Source of the DNA: Moniliophthora roreri
Taxonomy: Eukaryota; Basidiomycota; Agaricomycetes; Agaricales; Marasmiaceae
Direction of reading: 5' to 3'
DNA: 64,000 bases
NCBI GenBank assembly: GCA_001466705.2
Contig: LATX02000211.1
Coordinates: forward strand, 682,001-746,000
Part shown: positions 24,268 through 35,457 of the stretch, piece by piece
Layout of the letters: each line of letters starts with the position of its first letter
How positions within the stretch are numbered: position 1 is the stretch's first letter
Translations under genes and position numbers: made by a program
Notes under the pieces: generated by a model
The model's database searches: none
The model's input: the letters and a program-made list of their open reading frames with translations, nothing else
Told to the model about the DNA's origin: nothing

Positions 24268-24353
24268 TTAGGGCCGGACGGGGCGGTAAGAATGTGTAAT
24301 CTCACAGCATCATGATCACGCATGTGACAATTCACAGGCACTATTATACAAAG

Positions 24354-25194
24354 TTAAAATCCTTTACTGTGGCTACCTTTCTCATAGAATGCCTCAAGCC
24401 TTGTCACAATTGCGTTCAAAGCGTTCAACCATTTGTCTAACTCTTCTTCAACCTTCTCTTGAGATGCTGATGGACCGCCATCAGGGTCAGCGGCCAGCTT
24501 GGCGTAGAAGTCCTTGCGGTAAGGACAAGCTTTCATCGCAACCTGATGTTTTGGGATCATTAAGTCCAACAAAATCATCAACAGCGGGGATTGTGATGGG
24601 ACGTACGCTGAATACCCCTTTAACAACGAAGTTGTGGAACTGTTTCAGGGTTGCTTCGTAGCCTTTAGTGAATGCTGTCGCGAGTTCTTCGGACTTGTTT
24701 GCTTGAGCATTCATCAAAGCTTTGCAGGTGAATGATAGTCCTCTCAAAAGCCACATGAGCCCCTCTGTCGCCGTTCGCTTCTTCTCACTCTTCTCGTTCT
24801 CAACTAGCATTTCCAGAGTGACCGACTGCGATGGCTTAGCGTCATATCTATTCCTAACTTTCTGAAATTAAGGTAGCTGAGAAGATCTGGACAATATTCG
24901 TCAACGTGAGACCCACGGTGATGTTTCCTCTGAGATCTGATTGTACCACAGAAAATGCGGCTGACCCTAGTAGATCTACGATCCAAAGAGTCATAATCTT
25001 CCGTTGCAGTTTTGATCAGAGCTTTCGTACCAAACAGGCCAACAAGACCTTCAGATGCCTCCAGGAAAGCCAATGTATCGACGCCCGCGTCAGTGACAGG
25101 AACATCGGTGAAAGACTGGAAAATTAATTAGCAATCAACGGCGGAGCCTGTTAAAGTATATCCATACCCTGACACTTTCGAGATAAGGAGCCAT
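24354..25194 (-). CDS. Glycolipid transfer protein (GLTP/HET-C2 family), 201 aa
   Basis: Five exons: 25194-25168, 25115-25031, 24966-24917, 24861-24607 and 24542-24354; 201 aa, the family's normal length. The spliced protein reads FLEASEGLVGLFGSAAF, SDLRGNITKVRNRY, TEGLMWLLRGL, QFHNFVVKGVF and ACPYRKDF. This keeps the Asp/Asn/Lys headgroup-binding set (D..GN..K), the stacking Trp and the His that contact the sugar in known GLTP structures. The relative HET-C2 of Podospora transfers glycosphingolipids between membranes and is involved in heterokaryon incompatibility; whether that applies here is unknown. The first exon is only 27 bp. Divergent from the GAF-domain gene, with 185 bp between starts. 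Confidence 0.92.
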
Positions 25195-25379
25195 GAGCCT
25201 GAATAGAAAGGAAAGATTCACTGGTTGTCGTGGAAATGGGTGAAGAGGTATCGCTGTGTCGACGTGGCGATCTGCTCTGATCTAATCTTATCTTTCTTGT
25301 CGATTGCGATTGCGAGCACGTCAGTTTTCCTTATTATTGAGGTCTTTCAAACTTCATCGTCCTCACTTCTACTCTAAAA
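25195..25379. promoter_or_regulatory. Compact divergent promoter of GLTP and fRMsr genes
   Basis: Only 185 bp separate the two outward-facing ATG codons (25194 minus, 25380 plus). Both promoters must fit here; co-regulation of the two genes is an inference from spacing. A short TCTGATCTAATCTTATC tract (25273-25289) is the only notable sequence. Confidence 0.5.
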
Positions 25380-26141
25380 ATGCATTCACCAGATCTAGTA
25401 CCACAAGAGTCAGTTCCTTGTTCGCCATCTTATCGATGTCTCAAACGATATTTCCAGAATCAAGACCAAGACTGAATTCTGGGCCCATGTTGCTACTCAG
25501 TTGCAGCATCTTTTAGACGGTCAGCGAAACTGGGTAAGGATTCCTTTTGTTTTCACAAGGCACACGCTCACATAGGTTGCGGTCTATCTCAGGTAACCAA
25601 CACGGCTAGTGCCTCATCTTTGATCTACTTTTCGCTCCAAGCGTTCCCTGCCTTTTTCGGACCAGATGAGACTAAGGCAGTCAATTGGGTTGGTAAGAAA
25701 GGGCACCTTTCCATGTCAGAACACAATCAGATTCTGACTGGTATCCCCAATACAGGAGTTTATATCGACTCGAAATATTGTCCACCCCCTAAGGATTCAA
25801 ACTCAGCCGCCGCCCGACTTTTGTTGGGCCCATTCTGCGGAAAACCCGCTTGTCAGTTTATCAACGTGAACCCCGAGAAGAAGAATCCTGGTGTTTGTGC
25901 TGATGGATTCATACACGGAAAGAGTCTCCTGGTACCTGATGTTGATCAGTATCCAGGACATATTGCCTGTTTCGCCGCCACCAAAAGTGAGATCGTGTGT
26001 CCGCTATTCGACGGCAAAACACCCGTGGGTGTGCTTGATCTGGACTGTCTTGCTCTGGGTGGTTTTGACGAAGAGGATAAAATTGGGCTTGACAAATGCG
26101 CGGAGATCATATCCGAGTCTTCCGACTGGACGCGACTGTAG
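25380..26141 (+). CDS. GAF-domain free methionine-(R)-sulfoxide reductase (fRMsr)
   Basis: Four exons: 25380-25412, 25465-25533, 25593-25692 and 25756-26141; 195 aa. A single GAF domain fills the protein. After splicing it reads LLDGQRNWVTNTASASSLIY, WVGVYIDSKY, LLLGPFCGKPACQF, GVCADG and PGHIACFAATKSEIVCPL. The three redox cysteines known from E. coli fRMsr (C84, C94, C118) correspond to about C100, C115 and C139 here. Known enzymes reduce free methionine-R-sulfoxide with thioredoxin as electron source, in the cytosol. The start at 25380 is supported by the first exon (MHSPDLVPQES), which joins in frame to TKTEFWAHV. The first splice uses an acceptor seven bases after a tempting one, chosen by frame. 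Confidence 0.9.
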
Positions 26142-28554
26142 TTCTATCACAAATTTCAGATTCAGCCAACAGTCCGATGTCCTACGTCCTGTACAGATAT
26201 CACTAGCAATCAATTACCTGTGATGAAGCATGCTCAAGAACTTCGAATGCACGGCCTTTCTTTGTCAACTTTGAGCTGGCCATCTAGCCATCATAGCTTC
26301 CTCCTTTCAGCCACCCAATTCGTTAGTCCCTTCTTGCCTTCTCGGGCTGACTGGAACACTGGAACGGTGGCTCCCGTTTTCCGGCTCCCTCAAGCTTGGG
26401 GGAACTGATGGCAGAGAGTGTATCCCCATCATAAGGGTGCAAATCGCGACGGACGCGATGTTAAGGTGACACCCCTTGCCCATTCTCTATCCCACCTTGG
26501 TGCTTGAGTGAAATTGACTGCCCGACTCGGAACAAAGTCTTAAAGACATTGATGGTTCCGTGTACCCAGGTACATAGACGGGCAATGAAGTGTATAGGTC
26601 CTATTCGCTGGGTACGTTAAAGCACCGAGGGAAGTCTGTGATACAGTCTACCTATCTGAGTGTAAATGAAGCGTATGGTAATGTCGGTGAGGAAACCAAG
26701 TCCGAGGCGATCGACGTGTGTCGGAAATAGCTTGTAGTACGGTCTGACTAACCGGAGGCAATGCTCTCCACCTTGGCATCTAGGGATAGCTAACCTCACT
26801 ACCCGTGTATTCGCCAGTGCACATCGCTGGTTTATGCGTGAGCATCAGGCGAAGCCTTCTAAATCCTAGCGTCCGAACATGGCGTTAGGTCTGGGGGCCG
26901 TGTTTCGAATGTGTAAGACAGACCCAACGTCGGCCTAGTAATCCTAGAGTACCGTAAAAATGTAGAGTGGAATGGCGTGTCCATTTGGCCAGGATCCTGG
27001 TCAATGAGCGTTTGCTCAGGTCTTACTCACTTAGGTGCTTTCCTCACGGCTATTCGCGTTCGCGCTATTAAAGGGTGGCAAAGCCTCCAGAGTCAGAGTC
27101 TATGCACATGTAGTAGCGTCCCATATCGCGGAGCAAAAGTTCCCGTCTATTGAAAGTGATCCTTCGAAGCTCGCAGACAAGCATGCAATACGTCCTCTCC
27201 TGAGTCACCTGCTGGCGCCATGGGGTTCTTATGCTGCATCCAAACTGCATTAACTGACTAGAAAGCTTGATCTATCGCTCCATAAGGCCTAAGGACGAGC
27301 CCGTAGAAAATGAAAGGAGGGTTTGGACGCCGGTGAGACTTGGATTAAGATTTAGGGTCCCGGTTCCGGTCCCGGTCCCGGTCAACGGCCAGGCAGCCGA
27401 CACACATCACGGAGTTCAGAGATACCACGTGCTACGTTAAGTTTTCCCAGTGACCAAACGCTTTTTTACAGTGTGCACCTCACTCGGTACGGCTGCCATA
27501 CAAGCTTCAATCAAGGAGTCTGATGCCTTCGTTCCAGGTTTCGAACTCGGAGTTTTTGCGCCCAGGTTTTCTCACCCAAGCTGCGACGGATTTTTCTTGA
27601 AAAGCCGGATGTCCATTCGCACTTCGCATTTAGGTAGCTGTCAGGTCTGCTGGACCGACTCCTGGACCAAATCCCCTGGTACCCCGAGTCAAAGTCTAAG
27701 CGAAGCGATAAATCTGATTTATGACTCGCCTGAGGCAAGTGCCTGGGCTCCGAATAAAGCATGAACTACGTAGAAACTCAACTCTAGCAGTGATTTTTCG
27801 TCTCATTGTACGAGTCCGCCACTAAACTGCAATTGATTCTGTGCAAACGGCCATTTTAAGAAAATGAATGCATATACCGAGCCTTACGGACAATCATCTA
27901 GCCTCTCAATTAGGTTAGTGGAACAGATGGACCATTTGTACGGGTGCAGTTCATGATCTTCTTCTCAACTTCTGCGCAGATTATGCTACAAAAACTTTAT
28001 TATCCCCACTAGGACTTGCCGCGGATTAGTGGGTCCAAATCTTCGGCCGCACTATGATCCTGGTTTCCACAATAGTGATTTAAGCTCTTGAAAGCAGAAC
28101 TCCTTCTCTGGTAAACGGCTGGTAAACTTCTGGCGGACCGAAGTTGGTGTCTATCCTTCGAATCCTTCTGCGCAATCTGCGATAGCAGTGAAGAAGACTC
28201 GGAACCCTCGAATTTCCGGGAACTGCAACAACTGGTCTTGATGGTGATTTTCTGAGAATACGTATTCAGGCTAGCGGGAATCTCATCATGCCGTGGACAG
28301 CAACCCCATCACGGCCTTGACTATCTGTCTTTACCTGTCCTGACAGCCTATAGGTTAATTGTTTTCTACTGATCATCACCAAACTTAGTTTTTATACATA
28401 AGTATATCCACCCACCGCATCGCTTTATTGAATCTTATCATCTGTCTGGGGCTCAGGTATAAAACCCTTTAGCGTGGCGTCTCTTACCCTTCCCACTCAA
28501 GCTTGCTGCGACTGTGTACCCATTCTCCCTTCCCCTAATTTGTCATCTAGTCTG
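26142..28554. other. Long intergenic stretch
   Basis: About 2.4 kb with no supported gene upstream of the first WOPR gene. Only short overlapping frames are present. It contains the GGTCCC tandem tract listed separately. Such a long upstream region would leave room for extended regulatory sequence, as is common for WOPR genes, but no site can be named. Confidence 0.45.
27357..27384 (+). repeat. GGTCCC hexanucleotide tandem repeat
   Basis: About four to five consecutive units of GGTCCC, with one GGTTCC variant, form a short perfect-to-near-perfect tract. It is a simple sequence repeat in intergenic DNA. Confidence 0.75.
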
Positions 28555-29621
28555 ATGCAACGGCCAACCATAACCGTTCTTCGCATCCGCTCTCCTGCTG
28601 ACGCCCATGTCATATTCCATGCTGTTTCCCTCAACTTACTTCCCATTGTTTCTCGACGCCTTGATACCGAGGAGCGGCGATCTATTTCGTCAGGATGTGT
28701 GTTCGTTTGGGAAGAGAGGGGATCTAATGCGGAGGCTACTGGGGTAAGTTGATATCAAATGTTTGGCGAGCGCTGTTGAAAATTTGATTTGCTGCGCAGC
28801 TGGGTATTGAGCGGTGGACCGACTCCATACGGTGGGGTCCAAGCAGAGTTAAGGATGTAAGTAAGATTTTCTATCTCTTGGACGCCATTCGCTCACCGAC
28901 TGGTTCAATTATTCATAGGATGTAAGCAGAACTTTTTATCCCCAGGATGTCGTGCGCTCACCTGCTGGCTCTAATTCAGTTTCTATTTTACCATGAGAAA
29001 GAGCCTGAGCCTACTGAATTGGAACTTTTGTCCGGATCTAATGGAATGTTAGTATTCTTTTTCCTTATAAATTCAAGTTCCTTGACATAATAGTCAGCAG
29101 GCAGCAGTCAGTTGGTCGGGGATGCTTCAGAGAAAACCTGATAAAGCAAACCTACTCCGTATTCGTTGAAACACCAAGAGGTCGACGAAAATGGCATTTG
29201 AGTGCGTCCCTGCCGTCGTTCTCCATTTGTCACTGCTGAGGGAATACGCTTATTAGTTGCATATTTCACGCAAGACTCGTTAGAGTATCTTCGCACCATC
29301 GACGACATACCCGCCTTGTCTAACCTCCACGTGCCGCCTGGAAAATATATCACTGCTCGAACAGGAAAACCAAGGCGTTCGACAGCCGGTGCGCTCGATG
29401 GACGTGACCCATTTGGCTATCCATCAAGCGGCGTACACCAAGGGTCGCTTTCTAGACCATACCCCACTCCATCGCCTTCATTGCTAATTGTGAACCGAGC
29501 ACGTTCACGGTCGTCGTCGACAGAGACGCTCGCACCCTTGGAATACCTGGAGAATATACCGCCACCCAGACGACATCCGGTTGACGAAGAGGCGCTCATG
29601 TCGTTCACTGCTGCTACATAA
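28555..29621 (+). CDS. WOPR (Gti1/Pac2) transcription regulator, copy A, 259 aa
   Basis: Five exons: 28555-28743, 28800-28856, 28980-29047, 29101-29201 and 29257-29621; 259 aa. The bipartite WOPR domain is clear. First half: VLRIRSPADAHVIFHAVSL, LPIVSRRLDTEERRSI, GCVFVWEER and ERWTDSIRWGPSRVKDFLFY. Second half: LIKQTYSVFVETPRGRRKWH and LIAYFTQDSL. Known WOPR proteins (Wor1, Ryp1, Pac2, Gti1) bind DNA as master switches of cell type, morphology or gluconate uptake. The C-terminal 100 residues are Ser/Pro-rich and disordered. The start ATG (MQRPTITVLRIRS) matches the starts of the other two copies. The second intron is unusually long (123 bp) and looks internally duplicated. Confidence 0.92.
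28857..28979 (+). repeat. Tandemly duplicated intron in WOPR copy A
   Basis: The intron consists of two similar halves, each beginning GGATGTAAG (28853 and 28919) and each ending in an acceptor-like AG (28918 and 28979). Both share TTTT(T/C)TATC, (T/G)CGCTCACC and CTGG motifs in the same order. The inner boundary ATAG/GATGTAAG recreates an acceptor followed by a donor. Confidence 0.6.
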
Positions 29622-31813
29622 GGCTTGCCTTACGTGGCAAAAGCAGAACCGGGGATGCCTCATTTATACCTGATAGTCATCGCACCTTCCCGCCGCTTTA
29701 CTTGTCTCGATGTCATCTACTTCCAGATCAGATTCGTAGCACACAGGCTACCTTCCAGCCCTTTCTTATTATGCCTCGGGCCTCTGGAAACGAACACTTT
29801 CGGAAATTTAGGGTAATTTGCTTTCGACATTTTCTGGATGATTTTTCTCGTGTAGTTCTATATTATTGCTATCGTTGTTTTAGACTGTGAATCACTGTAA
29901 CATACCCAATTTTTTGTATGAATCGAGGACTCTCCTTAACATCCCTTCATATGACTTGCAACCAAAATCCCTCAAATGACAGAGATCTTGACATATATTC
30001 CTGACCCTGCATGATGTATCCCCGAGACAGTAACTAGTTATGTGCTGGGGAATGCATACATTGTAAACGAAATGTTCATGACTCGGACCGTAACATACAC
30101 ATCATACCTGTAAAACGGTGGTCCAAAGCGCTGGTTCAGTGGTTCATGGGGCACATAGAATAGGTAGTCATGATAACGTAGTCTGAAGTTCATGATGACC
30201 ATCTGTGATTTTGATATCAGGTCTGGTAGTGGTGCTAGTAATACTGGAGCTGAGTCTGTTGAGCCTGTTGACCGTCCGCTGAAATCACGAGCCCGAAACA
30301 CAGATTCGGCTTCCTAAATCTTCTGTTCATCTCATCTCGTCAAGCGTATGTTGCGTGATGGATCGGGGGACTTAGAGTAGGCTTTCTTAGTGGTCCACCA
30401 GATCTCCAAAGGCGGGGCTTGGGAATGTAACGCTGAGATGGCCCTGGAAGTTGATTATACTGCGTGGACTTGTTGGTGCGGCGAACTACGGTGGCAATCC
30501 GGGTCGCAATCTTCCCAAGGGAGGTGATGAACGGCAGGGACTTGATGAAGCTATTTAGTGATAATGAGTCTGAGACGATCCCATATAAGTTGCGAGTTGA
30601 GCGCATCAGACGGGAGTTGCCATCCGGATATTCATATATCATATGTTCTCATACAGTATAGCGGTGAGCTTTGAGACTAGGCAATTAAGAATGCGATGTC
30701 ATGGGTGTGGTACTCCCCTGAAATCATTATCACCGAAGGGGACCTACGTTGCACGAAAATGAGGAAAGCCCCTCTGCAATGTTTTTCGCTCCAGAGTGCT
30801 TGTTGTGCACCCAGACAATAATTCTGACCCCAGTAGAAGGCTGTTGGAAGATTGGATAGTTATCTCACGGAAGAACACCTCAATCGTTCTAAGTCCTCTC
30901 AAGCTCCTTGAACCGTGTGGCAGCAGTTTGGGGGAGCCCTCGAACAGATTTTGTTTTCTCGTCACCCGTCATAGCTCGCATTGTACCAACTTTCGATACG
31001 TTCGCCGCTGTAAAGAGGAAACAATGCCTTCCAAATCCTCTGGATACTGGTACGCATCGGCTCCGCAACATTCACAAGCAAAGCCGACGTCCCCGGGCTT
31101 CTGGAGGAGAGATAAATATGGACCCGGACTTTCCTCGGTCTTCGATATGATGCTGCGTGTCCAATTGCGGGGGTTTCCAGTTCGTTTCAGAGTGCTGGGT
31201 GGTGCAATGTCGACGTATCAGTCCTCGCCGTAGGCCACATGAACTCGGAGAACCTAGGAAGAAAGCTTTCAAACGCGGACTCTACCGCACCCTCAAAGTG
31301 TCATATATCATCCCTTAGGCCTCAGGACCGCATAATTTGTCGATAAATTTGTTTGTTTTGAACGTTCGTTGCCAAAGAAAGACGTATTCTTGCCGGCTAT
31401 CCCGATATGCTGAAAATGGGCAAAGGCAGGTACGAGGGTGGCAGACACGTATACAGTCAGTGTCCAGAGGAGAGAAAGCAAAACTTGACGAGGAGTTGAC
31501 GACGTCAAACCATGATATACTGGAGAACAAATTTTTTGAGTATTGAGCCTTTTAGAGTTGTCGTGGTCGGTCCCTTGTAAGTTAAAGATCAAGATTTTCA
31601 AAGAAGGCAATCCTGAGCGCCGTAAAGCCGATGATGAATGACCCTGACATAGACAGGTATACGTATAGTGTGAAGGTGGTGAGAAACAGTCTAGTCAGGA
31701 CATAGTTGTCATTAATGATCTTCTTGGTGCATGTCTTGACTTGTTGACTTCTTCGCCGAAAACTTTCTCCCTTTCGACGACATAGGGAAAGTATTTCCTG
31801 CGAAATGCTTCAC
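29622..31813. other. Intergenic between WOPR copies A and B
   Basis: About 2.2 kb. Frames such as 30038-30301 minus, 30340-30642 minus and 30796-31233 plus show no domain and no supporting splice pattern. Its position suggests the 3' region of copy A and the regulatory region of copy B. Confidence 0.45.
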
Positions 31814-33645
31814 ATGCAGCAGCCGACTTGCACGAACACTCGAATAAGGTCCACAGATGATGCCCACAAGATCTTCTACGCCGTTCAACACGGCACATTG
31901 CGGATGATTACGAGGCGATTGGACGCAGATGAAAGGCTTGCATTGACTTCTGGTTGCGTGTATGCCTGGGAGGAACGAGGGCCTCATACAGAGATCACTG
32001 GACTTGGAATAGAGCGATTTACAGAAGGAAGAAGATGGAGTCCGTCTCGAGTCCGAGATATGTGTAAATTTTATCTTTGCCACTGTCAACGACGACCTCA
32101 CTGACCTTCATTTTGAGTTCTTTTCTATTATGAGCGTAGCGTTCCTGATACGCAAGCTGGGTTCGTGGGCTCGAGTTTACAAGTTAAAGCACAACTCTAA
32201 CGGTAGTTCTTTGCCAGTTCATCGGAAAAGCAACATCCTCCTCGTGACTGGGATCCGTTGGTGAAGCAGACGTATTCTGTCTGGGTAGAAACCGAGAAGG
32301 GCAGGAGAAAGTGGCATTTGAGTGCGTACTTTATTGCCCCGGGACGTCATGGATGCTGAAATTCTGTCTAGCGGCCTATTTTACACAAGCAACCGTTGAC
32401 CAGCTCGGCACGGTAGACGATATCCCCGGAGTAGGGAATCTGATAGTTCCAGAAGATCATTTTAAGAGTACCAGAATCAAGAAGGGTGCCAACAAGACGG
32501 ATGAATCGGCCTCGCAGGCAGCGGAGACAGGTCATTCCTCGAGTTCATCGCGGACGTTTGCGCCCTTCCCGGCACCTGTTTCTCCAACCCAGAACACATC
32601 TCCTGTACAAACGATACACATGTTCCAGCCATACGCCAATGCTACTCAAAGTAACTCGTATCAACCTACACTGCGGACCTCTGAGCCGTCAACACCCAGT
32701 GTTCATTATTCCGTTACACCTGCATTACGCCAGTCTCAACTCTCTTCGCCCGTAAGTGGGCAATATCACTCCGCAGAGTCTGCTATGCCTTCGAGCACCT
32801 CTATTCCGGGACCATCGACATTGCCGGCAAGGTGGACGCCACCCACGAATAGGGAGTCTCGTACAATAACTAGTTCCAACGACCAGTCCTTGAGGCTAAC
32901 TATACCGCCCCCCGCTTCTTATTCCGCTTCATCACACCCCACAGTCACCTCGCCAGTATACCATACACCATCTGGTCAGCCGTCGCCTCATACTTCTCAC
33001 CATCCGTCGTGGTTTCACTACCCCAAATCGCAACAAGAAAGCTTTGAGGCTCATGAAAACCCAAAGACGTATCAACCAGGCTCAGCTGATGCACAATCGA
33101 ATACCTACTCCCAACAACATTCATCGCGTGGTTACTCTTATCACGCACCTTCACCTGTCCGCCCAATATCTTCGCAGCTAGAGGCTGACGCCGTCCCGTC
33201 AACGTCGACGCCTATCGTTGCGTCCAACGCAACCTATCCTACTCCGGCGCAACGTGCCGTCTTTCCTCCTATGCAACCACTCCCAATAAACGCTTTGACG
33301 TCACGGTATTCTCCTCGTCACTCAGCAGGGTTTGCACACCCACTCCAAGCCACGCCTGCCTATCCAGAAGTGGATTGCGTGTCCCCCGTGTCTTCAGCGT
33401 CGGGCTCGGGTTCAAGTTCGGTCTACGGTACCCACATAGGAGGCAGTACGCACGACTTCCATTATTCAGATCCCATTCCACAACCATCACTCGAAAATCC
33501 ACCGGAACGGGGTGGCGAAATCGGCCCACAACGCGACTTGGCACCGCTGACATACCTGCAAAGACCTCATCCTTACAGGAGGCATCCAGGGGATGACAAA
33601 ACGCTCCGCTTGCTCGCAAGGCAGGGTTCCGAACTGGAGCTGTGA
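31814..33645 (+). CDS. WOPR (Gti1/Pac2) transcription regulator, copy B, 556 aa
   Basis: Four exons: 31814-32063, 32118-32160, 32218-32321 and 32372-33645; 556 aa. WOPR first half: RIRSTDDAHKIFYAVQHGT, MITRRLDADERLAL, GCVYAWEER and RFTEGRRWSPSRVRDMFLFY. Second half: LVKQTYSVWVETEKGRRKWH and LTAYFTQATVDQL. The remaining 400 residues form a long Ser/Pro/His/Tyr/Gln-rich tail, as in Gti1 and Wor1, ending LTYLQRPHPYRRHPGDDKTL, a motif also present near the C-terminus of copies A and C. The intron that separates exons 1 and 2 in copies A and C is absent here. An upstream in-frame ATG (31805) would add three residues; 31814 is preferred because it aligns with the paralogues. Confidence 0.92.
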
Positions 33646-34485
33646 GATCTTTTACTAGTAAGCAGGTCTTATTTGCCTATCACTCACTGGACCTGCCAAT
33701 TTACTAACAAGAACTTACTCCTTTCTGTTAGACCGTCCATCTACTTGTGTGTCGCTGTATTGTAACATTGCTGCTGTATCATACGCTTGCTATTTTGCTT
33801 TTTTTCATTGCTATCACGGCTCCTTTTGTTGTAGATGACGCGTATTTACTAAAGCCCCCTTCCAAGTTCCCTGATTTTCTGATTTCGTTACGCGCTCACG
33901 GACCTTTTATTAACCGATTTAGTTCGTTATTGTACCGCTAGCTTTCCTGTTTTGCTTCTGCTATTGGTCTCGTCGTTCATTTTGAGATTCCCCGTTATAT
34001 AGGTAGGATATTTGGATTTGGGCAATGTCATATCTTGCTCTTTTAGATGATGCCTGCAAAGGCCTCAAGGTCAAAAACACGGGCAAATTCTCCCTCCCGC
34101 GGCAGTGCGCCACGATGCGACCCTGGATATCAGCTCCAATAGCAATAGACTCACGAGAAGTTCTCCTTAAGTGTTTCGCTTACTTATCCTGAGTATAACC
34201 ATAAAAGAGCCGGTTCCGAGGGCACAGCGGACATTCGAACCAACGGAAAAATCGAAAGTGCACATACCTTCCACTCATCACGCAAGTACCAGCTACAGGG
34301 ATGGAGTAGATTTGACATTCAGACAAATCTAAACGATGTCAGCCACCTGCCAGCACCGAACCTTAATAAATAGAAAGTATACGTACCTCTACTGGTTACT
34401 GGTTACTGGTTACTGGTTCCGGGTTTGCTCTGTGGTTCACTGGAAGACCGAACACAGGGTAAATCGTAACTTGATCCAAAACCTG
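33646..34485. other. Intergenic with a TTACTGG tandem repeat
   Basis: The region is pyrimidine-rich after the WOPR stop and has no supported gene. The tandem heptamer at 34390-34418 is listed separately. Confidence 0.5.
34390..34418 (+). repeat. Heptanucleotide TTACTGG tandem repeat
   Basis: Four consecutive copies of the heptamer (CTACTGG then TTACTGG three times), followed by a degenerate TTCCGGG, lie about 70-95 bp upstream of the PhzF-like start codon. Simple repeat; any regulatory role is speculation. Confidence 0.75.
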
Positions 34486-35368
34486 ATGATGTCAACGTAC
34501 ATTCTTGAATACGACAAGCTAGATGTATTTACCGATGAAATCTTCTCAGGAAACCCGCTCGCCATCGTCCATTTGCCCAGCACCATCAATCGAATCTCCG
34601 CGGCCCAAAAGCAACGTATAGCTAGAGAATTCAATCTCGCGGAAACAGTCTTCCTACATGAACCAGACGCTGCTTCATCGATATCTTTGATACGACCGAG
34701 GAACTACCATTCGCTGGCCATCCAACTATCGGGACAGGATGGTACCTGTTACAAAAGTACCCCAAAATGGATATAGTCATAATCCGTACCAAAGCTGGTG
34801 ATATCCCAGTCTGCAGGAAAGGAGAGCGTGCCGTACGTCTTCGAATTCCTATAGAATTCAAGGATCATGGTTTGCATCCCCAATCGGAGCTCAATGTTCG
34901 GGCAGCGAGGATTACAGAAGCGGCGGAGATGCACCCGAACCTGTAGCGTCGATTGTAAAGGGCATGACTTTCATCCTGATCGAGCTGTCCTCTATGGAAG
35001 CTCTAGCCAGGGTCGTTCCACTGCGGCAGAGACCAAGCGTCTCGGTGGGTGATTGGCATGGGTTCACTGCCGTATACTTCTACGTCATCCTTCCAGACGG
35101 AAAGATTAGGACACGTATGTTTGACGGGCCAGTTGAGGATCCTGCGACAGGTTCCGCAGCATCTACACTTGCCGTTTATCTCGCAAGGAAATGGGGTACC
35201 CATGGGACACGGGAGTTTGACATTGTGCAGGGTGTAGAGATAGGCAGACGGAGTGAAATTGGGGTACGTGTTGAGCTGGGTGATGACGCAGTGGTCAAGA
35301 AAGTTGAATTAGCGGGAAAGGCAGTGACGGTCATGAATGGGAGGGGACTATCGGGAATGTATGAATAA
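34486..35368 (+). pseudogene. PhzF-family isomerase-like gene with two frameshifts
   Basis: The sequence reads as one PhzF-family protein in three successive frames. From 34486: YDKLDVFTDEIFSGNPLAIV and AREFNLAETVFLHEP, with the catalytic Glu kept. From about 34677, one frame back: IDIFDTTEELPFAGHPTIGT and onward to LNVRAAR. From about 34910, one frame back again: DAPEPVASIVKGMTFILIEL and MFDGPVEDPATGSAASTLAV to the stop at 35368. No intron fits at either break. PhzF relatives are isomerases or epimerases of small acids; fungal members are poorly known. Read literally, the first frame stops at 34776, leaving fewer than 100 residues. Both shifts have the same sense, so either two mutations or two assembly indels are possible. 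Confidence 0.78.
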
Positions 35369-35457
35369 CGATCTGTTACATATCCCGCTCGTCGAGACCG
35401 TGATCCTATCGCTGACTGGCTATGCAATTGATAAGTAACCGCGGATAATACATCCGG

